NCBI GenBank assembly: GCA_041396845.1 | Contig: JAWKXU010000001.1 | Coordinates: forward strand, 248,001-312,000 | Origin: JAWKXU01 sp020446465 | GTDB lineage: Bacteria > Pseudomonadota > Alphaproteobacteria > Sphingomonadales > Sphingomonadaceae | Direction: 5' to 3' | DNA length: 64,000 nucleotides | Shown: in pieces, positions 8,402 through 16,847 of the stretch | Numbering within the stretch: position 1 is the stretch's first letter | How the letters are laid out: every line of letters starts with the position of its first letter | Position numbers and translations under genes: made by a program | Notes under the pieces: generated by a model | Databases searched by the model: none | What the model was told of the DNA's origin: nothing | What the model saw: only the letters and a program-made list of their open reading frames with translations

Positions 8402-8669
8402 TTATTGGCACGCCCATTTGCTAATTGTGAGTTCCCTCACGTTGCTATCCCCCTCATTTATCGGGGCTTCGTCGCAATTTGTTGGCTTAATCCCTGTATA
8501 TTCCTCAGGGACGATGCGCCCATCATGAGTGGCAAAAGTTCGCCAAATCATCACTGCTTCCGGAGAGATCGTTCTCTTTGCCACGTAATTTTGAAGTACG
8601 ATAATTTTTCGCCCGCTAGCGTCAGCGATAAATTGCTCGTCCCCCTCCTGTGCTTCATGCGAGCTGACG
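8402..8669 (-). pseudogene. C-terminal fragment of a gene cut by the IS3 element
   Basis: An open minus-strand frame ends at 8402 and reads back to the IS boundary at about 8669 (~88 codons, ending TISKWACQ). It reads continuously into IS sequence with no native start, so the 5' part is missing. It lies upstream of and co-oriented with the Cys-rich repeat protein and may once have shared its operon. The family is not recognised. Confidence 0.5.
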
Positions 8670-9922
8670 TGACCCCCTGATTTTCCTCCACGAGCGATTA
8701 AGTCTGGCCTTGAAGGAAGGACAGACGATGAAGCGTACAGGTTTTCAGAAGAGCAGATTATCGGGGTGCTGAAGGAAGCGGAGGCGGGAGCCAAGACCGC
8801 TGACCTGGCCCGTCGGCACGGTGTATCTGAAGCGACGATCTACAACTGGAAGTCGAAGTATGGCGGGATGGAAGTGTCCGATGCCCGCCGACTGAAGGAG
8901 CTCGAGAGCGAACGCCAAGCTCAAGCGGCTGCTGGCCGATGCGATGCTGGACAAGGCTGCTCTGAAGGATCTTCTGGCAAAAAAGTTCTGACGCCCGCCG
9001 CGCAGCGGAAGCTGTTGCTCATCTCCAGGTGTGCCACGGGATGAGCGAGCGGCGGGCGTGCCGTGTTATCGATGCTGATCGCAAAAGCGTGCGTTACCGT
9101 TCCACCCGGGACGATGATGCCGAGCTTCGCGAGAAGCTGCGCGAGCTTGGCCAACCAGCGTCGCCGGTTCGGCTATCGCCGTCTGCATATCCTGCTGCGC
9201 CGGGAGGGGATCATGATCAACCGCAAGAAGACCCAGAGGCTCTACAAGGAAGAAGGGCTGGCAGTAAGGCGACGACGAAGCCGCAGGCGTGCTGTTGGCA
9301 CAGGGGCACCTGCTCGGTTCTGGCGCTGCCGAACCAGCGCTGGAGCCTGGACTTTGTTCACGACCAGATGGCTTCAGGGAAGACGGTTCCGGGTGCTCAA
9401 CGTGGTCGATGACGTGACCCGGGAGTGCCTGGCGGCGGTGCCGGACACCTCGATCTCTGGTCGCCGTGTCGTTCGCGAGCTGACCGCACTGATCGAACAG
9501 CGCGGCAAGCCAGGCATGATCGTCAGCGACAATGGCACCGAGCTCACCAGCAACGCTGTGCTGGCATGGTGCGGCGAGGTCGGCGTGGAGTGGCATTACA
9601 TCGCGCCCGGAAGGCCGATGCAGAATGGCTATGTCGAGAGCTTCAATGGCCGCATGCGCGACGAACTGCTCAACGAGACGCTGTTCTTGAGCATGGCCCA
9701 TGCCCGTGTCGAGATCGCGGCCTAGGTCGAGACTACAATCGGGAGCGACCACACTCGTCTCTCGGTTACGCAACACCGGCGGCGTTCGCCGCTGAACTGG
9801 ATAAGCAATGGCCTGCTTCGCTACGCCCTACGGGCTCCGCTACGCAGCCCATTGCTTCAACCGCGCTTATGCGCAAAACAACCGCCCGGCTCTAATCCCA
9901 GCTGGGGGAAAGCTGGGGGTCA
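8670..9922 (+). mobile_element. IS3-family insertion sequence (IS407-like), decayed
   Basis: The ends are TGACCCCC at 8670 and GGGGGTCA at 9922. The inverted match extends outward to TGACGTGACCCCC (8665-8677 and 9915-9927). Length is 1253 bp. The bases just outside the ends do not form a direct repeat, so this is not a simple recent insertion, or the flanks have been rearranged. The transposase frames are broken in several places. Placement in the IS407 group is from the end sequence and OrfA style and is tentative. Confidence 0.8.
8728..9895 (+). pseudogene. IS3-family transposase OrfA/OrfB, frameshifted
   Basis: OrfA is recognisable by EAEAGAKTADLARRHGVSEAT and YNWKSKYGG, OrfB by the DDE core (VSDNGTELTSNAVLAWC, YVESFNGRMRDELLNE, RERPHSSLGY). 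The frame changes near 8741 (one base missing after MKRTG), near 8908 (LESE-NAKLKRL broken), near 9160, twice around 9310-9390 and near 9722. No full-length transposase can be made as written. Either the element is dead or this stretch holds sequencing errors. Neighbouring host genes are intact, which favours decay. Confidence 0.8.
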
Positions 9923-11317
9923 CGTCACGAAGCCGAAACCTGCATCACCCATCAGGGGTTTCAGCCCCATCTTGTTTGGCTTGTATGACAAAGACCCGTC
10001 TTCCGGATTGAGAACAGGGTAAAATTCGTCACCGAACAGAAGATCAATTTTGGCCGCAGCAGGATCGGATGCGTCGATACGAAATACATGTGCAGCGCGT
10101 GCAAAAATGGTTCTCGAAATGTTGTCGCGCACACCGGGAGTTGTCTTGAGTTGCGGATTTGCCAGTTCATAGGCTCCGGTAAATGCCGAGCCGATCGTCA
10201 TGGTCCCCCAATATATCTTGCCCTTGTATATTGAGAGCATTCCTCCACCCCAGGTGGGGCCGAGTATTGGGTCCGGGTCATATTGATCGAGCACGAGCAG
10301 CGGTTCCATTTTCCCCTGCTTCCGCGCGCTGAACCCTTCGGGCGGCATCGGTGTGCTGATATAAAGTCCGCCGGAACGGTTTACTGAAGGCCAGCTGCTC
10401 CATGTCGATGCAACAAGGCGCAAGTTTCCATCCTTGTCCGTGAAGCTTTTTAGTTCTCCGACCAGTCCGTTTCCGCTGTTATCCATTACTTTTTCAAAGC
10501 CGGGATAACCATCTTTGCCTGCTGCCGGGAACGGGTTTTGTTCAGAACCTGTCCATCTGAGAACGAACGATTTTCCAGAACGGCTGGATGCGCCGAAATA
10601 CAGACCTTTGCTTCCGTCAGGCTGGTCGATGACAGACATTTTGCGGGCTTCATTCAGGTCTTGGAAAGTAACGGCCCCAAGGAATTTGCGCGTTTTCGCA
10701 TTCACTGCGATGACTCTGATCCCCTGAAAGAAATAAGATTCGTCGCTATCGAAATCACCCGACGCAGAGGCCACATCAGGCCCCAGCAATGCAGTTATAA
10801 AAACGACATCGCCGACAGTCGCCGCCGCACGGATTGCAACCAGCCCGCTCATGGCTGATTTGAACGCCCGTTTTGGCGATTGGTAGACTTCCAGTTTTTT
10901 CGTCCTGGTATTGAATATCTGTATTACCGGCGGACGTGTGGCTTCCCTCAAGTCACAAGCATTCTTGTCACTCTGGTAATTATACAAGGCCGCAGTTTCT
11001 TCGTCCCGTGGCGTGGGGAGGCCCGCAGGCTGCAACCACAGACACCACCCGTTCATGAAGGCACCATACCAGATTTCATCGTCATGGACTGTCACGCCCC
11101 ACGCGTAGCCACCATTCCGCCGCGCCTTGCTGTCAGGCAGGGGGTGAGATTCCGAAAGCGGATCATACTTATTGCGCGGGTCGTTCGGGCCGAAATACGA
11201 TTCATCGACCGGCGCCTGCAGCACTTTTTCCCACTGGTAGTCCGACGCATTGGCGAGCGTTGCGGTTGAAAGCGCAACTGTGGCCATGATCGCAGCGAAA
11301 CGGCGACTTGTTTTCAT
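9920..11317 (-). CDS. Secreted protein with stop codon supplied by the IS
   Basis: 465 residues from the ATG at 11317, preceded by AGGAAATCG. A Sec signal peptide is clear (KTSRRFAAIMATVALST, cleavage near LANA). The body has repeated beta-rich segments (GVTVHDDEIWYGAF, PPVIQIFNTRTKKLEVYQ, SGKSFVLRWTGSE, KIYWGTMTIGSAF) like a beta-propeller. The frame reads ...GFGFVT and terminates on a TGA (9922-9920) at the very edge of the IS3 element, so the native C-terminus is probably lost. It lies 18 bases downstream of the TonB receptor gene and may act with it at the cell surface. Function is unknown. Confidence 0.7.
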   Translation of the reverse strand: MKTSRRFAAIMATVALSTATLANASDYQWEKVLQAPVDESYFGPNDPRNKYDPLSESHPLPDSKARRNGGYAWGVTVHDDEIWYGAFMNGWCLWLQPAGLPTPRDEETAALYNYQSDKNACDLREATRPPVIQIFNTRTKKLEVYQSPKRAFKSAMSGLVAIRAAATVGDVVFITALLGPDVASASGDFDSDESYFFQGIRVIAVNAKTRKFLGAVTFQDLNEARKMSVIDQPDGSKGLYFGASSRSGKSFVLRWTGSEQNPFPAAGKDGYPGFEKVMDNSGNGLVGELKSFTDKDGNLRLVASTWSSWPSVNRSGGLYISTPMPPEGFSARKQGKMEPLLVLDQYDPDPILGPTWGGGMLSIYKGKIYWGTMTIGSAFTGAYELANPQLKTTPGVRDNISRTIFARAAHVFRIDASDPAAAKIDLLFGDEFYPVLNPEDGSLSYKPNKMGLKPLMGDAGFGFVT

Positions 11318-11335
11318 GTCGATTTCCTGAATTTG

Positions 11336-13606
11336 TTAGAATTTGTAGGACGCAGAAACGCCGTATGTGCGCGGTTGCCCGTAGGAGCCTCGAATACCTG
11401 CGGGGCTTCCCACGATGTCATCGAAATAGTCCTTGCCGGTAAGGTTCTCGCCCCAGACAGTGACGGACCAGTCAGCACTGTGTGGTTCAAAACCGATCTG
11501 TGCGTTAAGCAGGCCATAACCCTTCTGGCGAAGGCGCCTCATGCCCGGATCAACCACAAAGTCGAAGTTGAACGGGCCTTTGTAGGCGTAGCCAACCGAC
11601 ATGGGGATTTTCCCTGCCGAGAATTCGGGTGTGTAGCGAAGAAGGACCGAAGCAGAAAAATCCGATGCGCGCAGCAGGCTTTCCCCGCTGGCATCATAGC
11701 CTACACTTCGTGCTCCGGGTGCAGTCGGATTGTCGGTCGCGATGGAGTTCAGAAGCTGTCCTATGGTGACATAATCACCATATTTGGAATCCAGCACATT
11801 CATCGAGGCATCAAGAGTCAGTTCCCGCGTGATGGCCCAGCTGAGGTCGAGGTCGATACCTTTGATTTTCGCCGTTGTGGCGTTTTCAGTGAGGTTGACG
11901 ACAGCGCCCGTATCGGGATCGGACGCAGCCCTTGTGACCTGCAAATCCTGATAGTCATAATAAAATGCCGATGCGTTGATGCGGACCTTGCGGTCGAAAA
12001 GCGTGGCCTTCCAGCCCACTTCAAACATGTCGAGAACTTCGGGCTTCAGCGTGGAAACAGGCTCTCCCGTCAGTGGGTTGATTTTGCTCGCCGGGAAGTC
12101 AAAGCCACCGCTTTTGAAGCCGCGTGAGTATGTGGCGTAGAACAGTCCCGCATCTGCGCTATCGTATGACAGCGTGACTTTGGGAGTAAACTTGCTGAAG
12201 GAAACGCTGTCCTCATAAGGGTAGAGGAAATTCAGCGGGATAAACCCCTCTTGCGGCGCAACAACATTCACCTTCTTTTTTTCGTGGCTGAAACGCCCTC
12301 CTAACTGGAGGGACAGACCGGGTGTGAACTCATAATCAAGCTGGCCAAAGACCGCGTAGGCTTTTGTCCGGACTTCTGCGTTACCCTGTTCTGCCAACCT
12401 GCCGTTCAGATCCCTGAGATCCAGCAGGGTATCGAAATTCTTGATATGATCATCAAGATAATAAAAGCCAACGATCCAGTCGAGCGGACCTGATGCTGCC
12501 GATTTCAGCTGAATTTCCTGTGAAATCGATTCTACTTTGTCATGGAGTGTTCCATCGAAAAGTCGTGCGCTTGTGCCATCGGCGTCGATGGGGGCTGTCT
12601 GACGGAAATTCCAGTAAGTGGAAATAGATGTCAGGTCGACCGCGCCAAGATTCGCCTCGACCCGGAAGTTGGCCGAGTAGTCTTTCTGCGTTGTCGGGTC
12701 TGCAAGGGCCGTGGCAACTTCGCCAACGCTCTGGCCGGAAATGCCGCCCGACGCGATGCCAATATTCACGCCTTCCGGCGCGCTCAGATCGACAACATCA
12801 GATCCTGCCGTATCGCGGCGGCGGTTATATTCCAGCGTCAACCAGGACGTAACCGAATCCCCCATGTTCCAGCGGAACTTGGCCCGGTATGCCTGCCGGT
12901 TCAGGTTATCCATTTCATCGTAGCCGCGCGGGTCAAGGTTATCCGCAAATCCATCGCGTTTCTTGACGAGTGCGGACACACGGACACCGAAGTCGTCGGT
13001 CAGAGGGGCGCTGACAGTCCCCGACATGTGCCAGGCATTGTAATTGCCATACCCTGCCGAAACTTCACCTTCCAGATGATCGCTGACATCCTTGGTTATG
13101 ACGCGAATGGCGCCGCCCGTGGCGTTACGACCATAAAGAACGCCTTGCGGCCCTTTGAGAACTTCGATCCGCTCCACATCTGCAAATTCAAACGCGCTGG
13201 CGTTTGCGCGACTGACATAACGATCATCGATGTAAGTCGCGACACTTGGCTCCAGACCGGCGAATGCAAAGCGTGTTCCGACACCTCTAAGATAGAATGA
13301 AGTCAGGGAGCCAGTATTCGTTGCAACAAGGCCCGGCACAACCGACTGAAGCATTTTCGTGTCAGAAATGCCGGAACTGGTGAGCTTGCTTGTATCGAAA
13401 GCGGCAATCGAAATCGGTACTTTCTGAACGCTTTCACTGCGCTTCTGGGCCGTCACCACGATTTCAGCGAGTCCACCCTCGTCCGATGTGGCGCTGGCCT
13501 GATCGCCATCTTGTGCCAATGCCACGACAGGGTGCAGCCCCAAGGGGACAATCGCCGCCCCTGCCATCAATAGCTTCTGGTACAGTTTTCTTTTTTGAAT
13601 CTCCAT
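11336..13606 (-). CDS. TonB-dependent outer-membrane receptor
   Basis: 756 residues from the ATG at 13606. A signal peptide ends near ALA. It is followed by a TonB box (EIVVTAQ), a plug domain (VPISIAAFDTSKL, SFYLRGVGTRF, VERIEVLKGPQGVLYGRNA, GGAIRVITK; about residues 45-160), and a 22-strand-type barrel. The barrel ends in the aromatic motif VSASYKF, usual for outer-membrane insertion. These receptors import siderophores, B12, glycans or other ligands using TonB energy. The substrate is not evident. The adjacent LysR gene, the secreted protein and the peptide-type ABC operon suggest an organic nutrient rather than iron, but this is inference. Confidence 0.93.
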   Translation of the reverse strand: MEIQKRKLYQKLLMAGAAIVPLGLHPVVALAQDGDQASATSDEGGLAEIVVTAQKRSESVQKVPISIAAFDTSKLTSSGISDTKMLQSVVPGLVATNTGSLTSFYLRGVGTRFAFAGLEPSVATYIDDRYVSRANASAFEFADVERIEVLKGPQGVLYGRNATGGAIRVITKDVSDHLEGEVSAGYGNYNAWHMSGTVSAPLTDDFGVRVSALVKKRDGFADNLDPRGYDEMDNLNRQAYRAKFRWNMGDSVTSWLTLEYNRRRDTAGSDVVDLSAPEGVNIGIASGGISGQSVGEVATALADPTTQKDYSANFRVEANLGAVDLTSISTYWNFRQTAPIDADGTSARLFDGTLHDKVESISQEIQLKSAASGPLDWIVGFYYLDDHIKNFDTLLDLRDLNGRLAEQGNAEVRTKAYAVFGQLDYEFTPGLSLQLGGRFSHEKKKVNVVAPQEGFIPLNFLYPYEDSVSFSKFTPKVTLSYDSADAGLFYATYSRGFKSGGFDFPASKINPLTGEPVSTLKPEVLDMFEVGWKATLFDRKVRINASAFYYDYQDLQVTRAASDPDTGAVVNLTENATTAKIKGIDLDLSWAITRELTLDASMNVLDSKYGDYVTIGQLLNSIATDNPTAPGARSVGYDASGESLLRASDFSASVLLRYTPEFSAGKIPMSVGYAYKGPFNFDFVVDPGMRRLRQKGYGLLNAQIGFEPHSADWSVTVWGENLTGKDYFDDIVGSPAGIRGSYGQPRTYGVSASYKF

Positions 13607-13685
13607 GATCCCCACCCTGTTGTTGTTTTGCCATTCCGGTGATTCCAGAATGTTCGGCGCCCATCGTACACATGTTAACCAACGG

Positions 13686-13720
13686 ATAGTGATCGCTATT
13701 GGTTATATGGCGATAACTAT
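13686..13720. promoter_or_regulatory. 35-bp dyad, likely LysR-regulator site
   Basis: A 35-bp near-palindrome with arms ATAGTNATCGCNAT (12 of 14 positions match) lies between the divergent TonB receptor and LysR genes. The arms and AT-rich centre fit an LTTR recognition/activation site, and LTTRs usually control their divergent neighbour. It sits 80 bases upstream of the receptor start and 127 bases upstream of the LysR start. Binding is inferred. Confidence 0.55.
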
Positions 13721-13846
13721 ATATTAATTCCTCATCGCCCGGTGGAGTTTAAGCCGGGCACCGGGGCGCGTTATGCGCGCATTCGGTTATCACGTATGGT
13801 TATAGATCGCGCCACGGCGACTCTATGGCCAGAGAGGAATGAAGGA

Positions 13847-14764
13847 ATGAGTGCGTCACCGCTTAGGAACAGACTTTTCCGGCAACTCATCGCAGTCGAA
13901 GATACGGGGAGCCTGCGCAAGGCGGCGGAAAAACTGAATATTTCACAGCCGGCCTTGAGTAAAAGCATGCAGGAATTTGAGGCCCGCCTGGGTGTCGAAC
14001 TCCTGAAAAGAGGGAGCGCCGGCGCAAATCTTACCGAGGCCGGGCGCGATATAACCCGGCGCGGGCGTCAGATACTGCTTCTGGTGGAGGAAATCGAAAA
14101 AGACCTGCAACAATGGCCGCAGACCAGAAAAGGAAAAATATGCCTCGGCGCCGGATCAGGGTCGCTTATTCCCCTGACCAGAGACGTGGTGCAGCCATTC
14201 CTTTCGGAATATCCCAATGTCGATGTCACGATGTATTGCAGAAATCCGCGCGCGTTGGCCAAAATGATCGAAAGTGGTGAACTGGATGTTCTGGTCGCCA
14301 TTGATGAGACGCTTGAACAAAGCGACTTACTTATAAGAAGGCCACTCAGAAGGGAGAGGGTCAGCTTTTTTGTCAGATCAGGCCATGAATTGCTTGAAAA
14401 AGAAAATATATCATACGAAGATATAATAAAGTTTAGAGTTGTGTCGCCATTTATAACAGAAAATTTGAGTAATTGGTTTAATGATAAAATTTCAAATATA
14501 AATGATAATGTTGTAAATTATTTTATTTGTCATGATTATAATGTCTTATGTGATACGTTAGTGAAATCAGATTGTATTGGTGTCGCAACCGAGCAGATGA
14601 TTGATTATCTGTCAGAAAATTACAAAATTACAAAATTGCCAGTTCAGGGGTTCAGGATGAATGTTCTGGTTCATTGCATATACCGGAAAGCACACGAATT
14701 CAGCCGTTCCACTGCAGCGCTTATCGATTTGATCGAAAAGAAAATGAAGAACTTGCCGGGGTAA
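13847..14764 (+). CDS. LysR-family transcriptional regulator
   Basis: 305 residues from the ATG at 13847 (AGAGAGGAATGAAGGA upstream), although the frame is open from 13742. The N-terminal winged HTH is classic (FRQLIAVEDTGSLRKAAEK, NISQPALSKSMQEFEARLG). It is followed by a type-2 periplasmic-binding-like effector domain. The second half of the gene (about 14390-14640) is strikingly AT-rich compared with its first half and neighbours, suggesting a composite or acquired origin. It is divergent from the TonB receptor and probably controls it through the 13686-13720 dyad. The inducer is unknown. Confidence 0.9.
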   Translation: MSASPLRNRLFRQLIAVEDTGSLRKAAEKLNISQPALSKSMQEFEARLGVELLKRGSAGANLTEAGRDITRRGRQILLLVEEIEKDLQQWPQTRKGKICLGAGSGSLIPLTRDVVQPFLSEYPNVDVTMYCRNPRALAKMIESGELDVLVAIDETLEQSDLLIRRPLRRERVSFFVRSGHELLEKENISYEDIIKFRVVSPFITENLSNWFNDKISNINDNVVNYFICHDYNVLCDTLVKSDCIGVATEQMIDYLSENYKITKLPVQGFRMNVLVHCIYRKAHEFSRSTAALIDLIEKKMKNLPG

Positions 14765-14830
14765 TTCTGACCTAGAATACTTCAAAAATGTGAACAGGTG
14801 CGGGTCAGAACGTCAACCTGCGATCGACCC

Positions 14831-15805
14831 TCAGCGATAGAGGTGGCAGGCGACTTGCCGGTCAGGCGCATCGGCCAGTGGGGTAAGCAGCGGTGTGGTG
14901 CTGCGGCAGGTATCCATGACGTGCGGGCAGCGTCCGGCAAAGCGGCACCCCGGCCCGATATTGACGGGCGAAGGGATTTCGCCGCTGATGCTGGCGGATC
15001 GGCGTTCCCGCTCGCTTGCAGGATCAGGCTCCGGGTTCGAGGCGATGAGGATTTGCGTATAAGGGTGCTTCGGATCGAAGAAGACATCGTGCGCCGGGCC
15101 GATTTCCGCCAATGCTCCCAGGTACATGACAGCCATCCTGTCGCTGACGTGGCGCACCATGGACAGATCGTGCGCGATGAACAGCAAGGTCAGCCCCATG
15201 CCTTGCTGCAATTCTTCCAGCAGGTTCACTACTTGCGCCTGCACGGAGACATCAAGTGCTGAAATCGGCTCATCGCAGACGACGAATTCCGGTTCCATGA
15301 TGAGCGCGCGGGCAATCCCGATACGCTGGCGCTGGCCACCCGAAAACTCATGCGGATAACGTGACATATAGTCGGGCGAGAGGCCGACACGCTTTAGCCA
15401 GTCAGCCACACGATCACGCACGTCGCTGGCCGAAAGGCGGCTGTGGAGGCGTAACCCTTCACCGATGATCTCACCCACTGTCATGCGCGGGTTGAGCGAG
15501 GAATAGGGATCCTGAAAGATCATCTGCATGGTCGTTGCCAGCCGCCGGAAATCGGACGGTGCGTAGCTTTGCGGCAACACCTCCCCCCGGTAGCTGACGC
15601 GTCCGCCGGTCTTTTCATGCAGGCCGATCAGCGCCTTGCCGAAAGTCGATTTGCCCGACCCGGATTCGCCCACAAGGCCCACGATTTCGCGTTCATCAAT
15701 GGTCAGGCTTACACCATCGACGGCATGGACAGTGCGCCCTTTGCCCAGCGGGAAATGCTTGGTCATTCGGTCCACAACCAGGAGAGGGGCTTGCGTATCA
15801 TTCAT
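14831..15805 (-). CDS. oppF: Oligopeptide/dipeptide ABC transporter ATPase (OppF/DppF type)
   Basis: 324 residues from the ATG at 15805, which overlaps the stop of the upstream ATPase by 8 bases. Walker A is GLVGESGSGKST, the signature is FSGGQRQRIGIARAL and Walker B is FVVCDEPIS. The C-terminal oligo_HPY-type extension with paired Cys (GCRFAGRCPHV) typical of OppF/DppF is present. It is the last gene of a five-gene operon (substrate-binding protein, two permeases, two ATPases). It energises import of peptides or related solutes at the inner membrane. The exact substrate cannot be read from sequence; the Opp symbol indicates type. Confidence 0.9.
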   Translation of the reverse strand: MNDTQAPLLVVDRMTKHFPLGKGRTVHAVDGVSLTIDEREIVGLVGESGSGKSTFGKALIGLHEKTGGRVSYRGEVLPQSYAPSDFRRLATTMQMIFQDPYSSLNPRMTVGEIIGEGLRLHSRLSASDVRDRVADWLKRVGLSPDYMSRYPHEFSGGQRQRIGIARALIMEPEFVVCDEPISALDVSVQAQVVNLLEELQQGMGLTLLFIAHDLSMVRHVSDRMAVMYLGALAEIGPAHDVFFDPKHPYTQILIASNPEPDPASERERRSASISGEIPSPVNIGPGCRFAGRCPHVMDTCRSTTPLLTPLADAPDRQVACHLYR

Positions 15806-16847
15806 GCGCTGACCTCTCTGTCGCTGCGCCTGCACGCAGGCGCTCCAGCCCGCCCGCCACGCTTTCATGGTGGAGCCAGCAACGCCCGAAATGCCCGCTT
15901 TCATCAGGAAGGAAAGGCGGCGGGTCATGGTCCGCACAGATATTCATGGCATGAGGGCAGCGCGCCGCATAAGCGCAGCCCGCAGGTGGGGAAAAGAGGT
16001 CGGGCGGACTGCCGGGAATGGGTCGCAAGACATGGTCGGCATGGTCTGCGTTGGTCGGCATCGCGGCGCGCAGGCCCACAGTATAGGGATGCGCGGGCCG
16101 GTAGAAGATGTCGTCCCCGCTGCCTTTTTCCACGATCTGACCGGCATACATCACTGCCACATCGTCAGCCATGCGTGCCACGACCCCAAGATCATGCGTA
16201 ATGAGCACGATCGCCATGCTCTTTTCGTTCTGGAGGTCGGCCATCAGGTCCAGCACTTGCGCCTGAATGGTCACATCGAGCGCGGTTGTCGGTTCATCCG
16301 CGATCAGGATAGCCGGTTCGCAGGCGATGGCCATGGCGATCATCGCCCGTTGCAGCATCCCGCCCGAAAACTCGAACGGATATTGCCGCGCACGGGCGGC
16401 TGCTTCGGGGATGCGCACCATGTCGAGCAATTCGACAGCGCGGGCAAAGGCGCGGGCGCGGCTCCAGCCCCTATGGACTTCGAGCGTTTCGGCAATCTGA
16501 CGGCCGATAGTCATGGTGGGGTTGAGCGCGCTCATCGGGTCCTGAAAGATCATGCCGATTTCGTTGCCGCGAAAGTCACGGCCCTCCAGCATGGTCGTGC
16601 CGAGAATCTCGTGTCCGCGAAGCCTTGCGCTGCCTGCCGTTATCCGTCCCGGCGGCATGGGCACCAGCCCCATCAACGCCTGCACGGTGACGGACTTGCC
16701 GCAGCCGGATTCGCCCACAATGGCAAGCGTCGTTCCGGCTGCGACGGAAAAGCTGACCCCGCGCACGGCCTGCACCGTGCCGCCATAGGTGTCGAACTCA
16801 ACCCTGAGGTCCGCCACGTCGAGAAGGGGAGCATCAGCGCCCGTCAT
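15798..16847 (-). CDS. oppD: Oligopeptide/dipeptide ABC transporter ATPase (OppD/DppD type)
   Basis: 349 residues from the ATG at 16847, overlapping the permease stop by 4 bases (ATGA); the frame is open upstream to 17003 but only inside the permease gene. Walker A is AIVGESGCGKS, the signature FSGGMLQRAMIAMAI, Walker B ILIADEPTT. A C-terminal Cys motif (GCAYAARCPHAM) matches the oligo_HPY extension, which in some family members binds an iron-sulphur cluster. It pairs with the downstream OppF-type subunit. Confidence 0.9.
   Translation of the reverse strand: MTGADAPLLDVADLRVEFDTYGGTVQAVRGVSFSVAAGTTLAIVGESGCGKSVTVQALMGLVPMPPGRITAGSARLRGHEILGTTMLEGRDFRGNEIGMIFQDPMSALNPTMTIGRQIAETLEVHRGWSRARAFARAVELLDMVRIPEAAARARQYPFEFSGGMLQRAMIAMAIACEPAILIADEPTTALDVTIQAQVLDLMADLQNEKSMAIVLITHDLGVVARMADDVAVMYAGQIVEKGSGDDIFYRPAHPYTVGLRAAMPTNADHADHVLRPIPGSPPDLFSPPAGCAYAARCPHAMNICADHDPPPFLPDESGHFGRCWLHHESVAGGLERLRAGAATERSAHE

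Noticed and set aside
10880..11269. 129-aa plus-strand frame in the 465-aa secreted gene
   Set aside because: Antisense shadow without start signals.
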